A stretch of DNA of 56,578 bases from a virus. The notes beneath the pieces are model-generated. The model was not told where the DNA came from and searched no databases. It saw only the letters and a program-made list of their open reading frames with translations. Below, piece after piece: positions 55,181 to 56,578 of this stretch. The stretch covers positions 1 through 56,578 of IMG/VR virus record IMGVR_UViG_3300030012_003637, one strand, 5' to 3'. The translations under genes were made by a program, and so were the position numbers. How positions within the stretch are numbered: the stretch's first letter is position 1; each line of letters starts with the position of its first letter.

Positions 55181-55489
55181 ATGGAAATTTTTTACGTAAT
55201 TATTGGAATATTAGTTGCCTTTTCGGGAACTTTAGTGTATATTATTAGAAACTTGATGGTAAAAGTAGAGAAATACGAAGATGTTACCTTAGATCAAACA
55301 CAATATCTTCAGAATATCTCTAATATTATCGGAGAGTCTAAAAAACACTTACAGAATCTTGATGAACGAGGGGTCTTTCAAAGTGATGATGAAGTGGGAG
55401 AATTTTTTAAACAGATGACAGCTGTCCAAGAAGAATTGGACAAGTATATGCTCCCGGAAAATTATGGCAAGGAAGAGATCGAAAGCTAA
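55181..55489 (+). CDS. Membrane-anchored coiled-coil protein
   Basis: 102 aa. N-terminal helix (about residues 5-24) then an acidic coiled coil. Its 3' end overlaps the sigma factor gene by 26 bp, so it is probably translated with it. Unknown role. Confidence 0.55.
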   Translation: MEIFYVIIGILVAFSGTLVYIIRNLMVKVEKYEDVTLDQTQYLQNISNIIGESKKHLQNLDERGVFQSDDEVGEFFKQMTAVQEELDKYMLPENYGKEEIES

Positions 55490-56168
55490 CTACTTTACAA
55501 AAGAGACAGAAGAATACATAGTTAAATTTAACGAGTCTGAAGATCAAGATTATAGAAAAAAGATCTTTACAGAACACATTTACTACCCTTTTTACAAGCT
55601 AGCAGAAAACATTATACATACTTTTAAGTTTTACTACACCGACGTAGAGAAGATAGAAGACTTAAAGCACGAAATAGTATCAGTTATTTACGAGGAAAAG
55701 ATTATGAAGTTTGATCCTACTAATGGAGCAAAAGCATACTCTTATTTTGGAACTATAGTTAAAAGATGGTTAATAAACTATAATAATAAAAACTATAAAA
55801 AACTAAAACAGGTAGGAAATTTTTCCGATATAGAAGACCAATACGAACAGGAATTAAAAGTAGATCATAAAGCTGCTAAAAACTTAAGTGATTTTATCGA
55901 TAACTGGGTAGAACATGCATATAGCATATTAGAAGAGTTATTTGCTAAAGACTCAGATAAACATATAGCAGATGCAGTATTAACTATTTTTAAAACTAGA
56001 CACGATCTAGATATATTTAAAAAGAAAGCTCTTTATATATACATAAGAGAAATGACTGATTGTGATACTCCTAATTTAACAAAAGTAATAAACGTATTAA
56101 AAGCAGACTTTAGAAAACGCTATCAAAAAGCCTACGATATTGGGCTTTTACGAAATAATTCTGATTAA
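55464..56168 (+). CDS. T4 gp55-like late sigma factor
   Basis: 234 aa. The region HIYYPFYKLAENIIHTF followed by EDLKHEIVSVIYE and KFDPTNGAKAYSYFGTIVKRWLI is the region-2 (core-binding and -10 recognition) segment of T4 gp55-type sigma factors. The rest is helical. It should redirect host RNA polymerase to late promoters, for which the CTATTTATTAATA motif in this window is a candidate. Confidence 0.88.
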   Translation: MARKRSKANYFTKETEEYIVKFNESEDQDYRKKIFTEHIYYPFYKLAENIIHTFKFYYTDVEKIEDLKHEIVSVIYEEKIMKFDPTNGAKAYSYFGTIVKRWLINYNNKNYKKLKQVGNFSDIEDQYEQELKVDHKAAKNLSDFIDNWVEHAYSILEELFAKDSDKHIADAVLTIFKTRHDLDIFKKKALYIYIREMTDCDTPNLTKVINVLKADFRKRYQKAYDIGLLRNNSD

Positions 56169-56170
56169 AA

Positions 56171-56186
56171 CTATTTATTAATAAAG
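56171..56186 (+). promoter_or_regulatory. Candidate late promoter motif (class B)
   Basis: CTATTTATTAATAAAG, 4 nt before ATG 56191, immediately after the sigma factor gene. Confidence 0.48.
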
Positions 56187-56190
56187 AATT

Positions 56191-56562
56191 ATGAGCATCG
56201 ATAAAGAAATATTTAAAGGTAAAACTTTATCTGACCTTTTTGGAGAGATTTACGACAACTCTAAAGAAACTAAAGCCCAGGTAAAAGGACTTATAGGAGA
56301 GTTAAAACCTCTTATAGAAAATATTGGTGACGCTACACTTTTAGTACCTATGATTAAAGAGTATATGGAGATAGGTGTTAAGAATGATGAGCACCTTATT
56401 AAGCTAGCTCAAGTCATTCAAAGACTAGAAGCAACAATAGCTAGAGGCGGCACTGAAGAGTTTGATTTATCTGAACTTCAAGATCTAATAGAAGAACAAG
56501 GTCTTATGGATGATGAAGTAAAACAAGTAGGAGAAGGTAAAGGAGATAAAGAAGAAGAGTAA
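56191..56562 (+). CDS. Unknown acidic protein next to the sigma factor
   Basis: 123 aa. Helical N-terminal part, then an acidic C-terminus (EDKEEE-type end). In position it could be a co-activator such as gp33, but the sequence shows no proof. Preceded by a class B motif. Confidence 0.55.
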   Translation: MSIDKEIFKGKTLSDLFGEIYDNSKETKAQVKGLIGELKPLIENIGDATLLVPMIKEYMEIGVKNDEHLIKLAQVIQRLEATIARGGTEEFDLSELQDLIEEQGLMDDEVKQVGEGKGDKEEE

Positions 56563-56564
56563 AC

Positions 56565-56578
56565 ATGTTATTAGGTAA
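56565..56578 (+). CDS. Start of a further gene (3' partial)
   Basis: ATG at 56565 followed by four codons before the window ends. Too short to identify. Confidence 0.3.

Overview
The window is a continuous piece of a large, AT-rich bacteriophage genome. Every supported gene reads on the + strand, genes are packed tightly (4-bp ATGA or 1-bp TAATG overlaps are common), and no prophage-type integration genes, rRNA or CRISPR arrays were seen. A T4 gp55-like late sigma factor, a family A DNA polymerase, lysis-type proteins and many small phage-like proteins point to a lytic tailed phage with T4-like regulation. The likely host is a member of the Bacteroidota, probably a flavobacterium. The evidence is signal peptides ending in SFSQ or SLNLYSQ, lipoproteins with an ISC lipobox, a Bacteroidota-type histone H1-like protein, a bS21 ribosomal protein, and promoters with TTG and TAnnTT elements. 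Host and phage identity are inference.

Layout. 1-5.5 kb: thermonuclease-like protein, QueF, sulfotransferase-like protein, GIY-YIG endonuclease, DNA polymerase, and a tRNA-like gene interrupted in its anticodon arm. 5.5-13.6 kb: SAM synthetase, Hsp20, GroES, GroEL, a histone H1-like protein, a SET-domain protein, adenine phosphoribosyltransferase, an MTA/SAH-nucleosidase-like protein, a second sulfotransferase, a HAD protein and flavodoxin. 13.6-21.3 kb: membrane, exported and lysis-type proteins, including an outer-membrane beta-barrel-like protein, a DUF2589-like pair, an L,D-transpeptidase-like protein and an overlapping spanin-like pair. 21.3-23.1 kb: Nmad1/DUF1599, a PD-(D/E)XK nuclease and a ribbon-helix-helix protein. 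23.1-35.3 kb: a glycan island of glycosyltransferases, nucleotide-sugar enzymes, a deacetylase and a 2OG oxygenase. 35.3-51.4 kb: many short genes with HNH, SWIM, SET, DksA-type, Hint, FNR, cysteine-peptidase-like, bS21 and HAD proteins among them. 51.4-52.5 kb: the largest poorly coding stretch. 52.5-56.6 kb: small unknown genes, a lipoprotein, an HD phosphohydrolase and the gp55-like sigma factor.

Regulation. Nineteen sites fit TTG-N20-TATATT exactly (a twentieth has TATCTT), each a short distance upstream of a gene. The spacer is 20 nt every time. In five of them the start codon lies at the predicted transcription start, which suggests leaderless mRNAs. Most of the others carry an AAAGGTTATG or ACGGTTATATG leader. 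A second motif, CTATTTATTAATA or close to it, precedes another gene set and is a candidate late promoter for the gp55-like factor.

The most unusual ideas are: (i) a SAM supply, protein methylation and SAH clean-up module beside a histone H1-like gene; (ii) a protein with three tandem intein-like Hint domains; (iii) the interrupted tRNA; and (iv) a GC-rich structured repeat present twice with a compensatory stem change.
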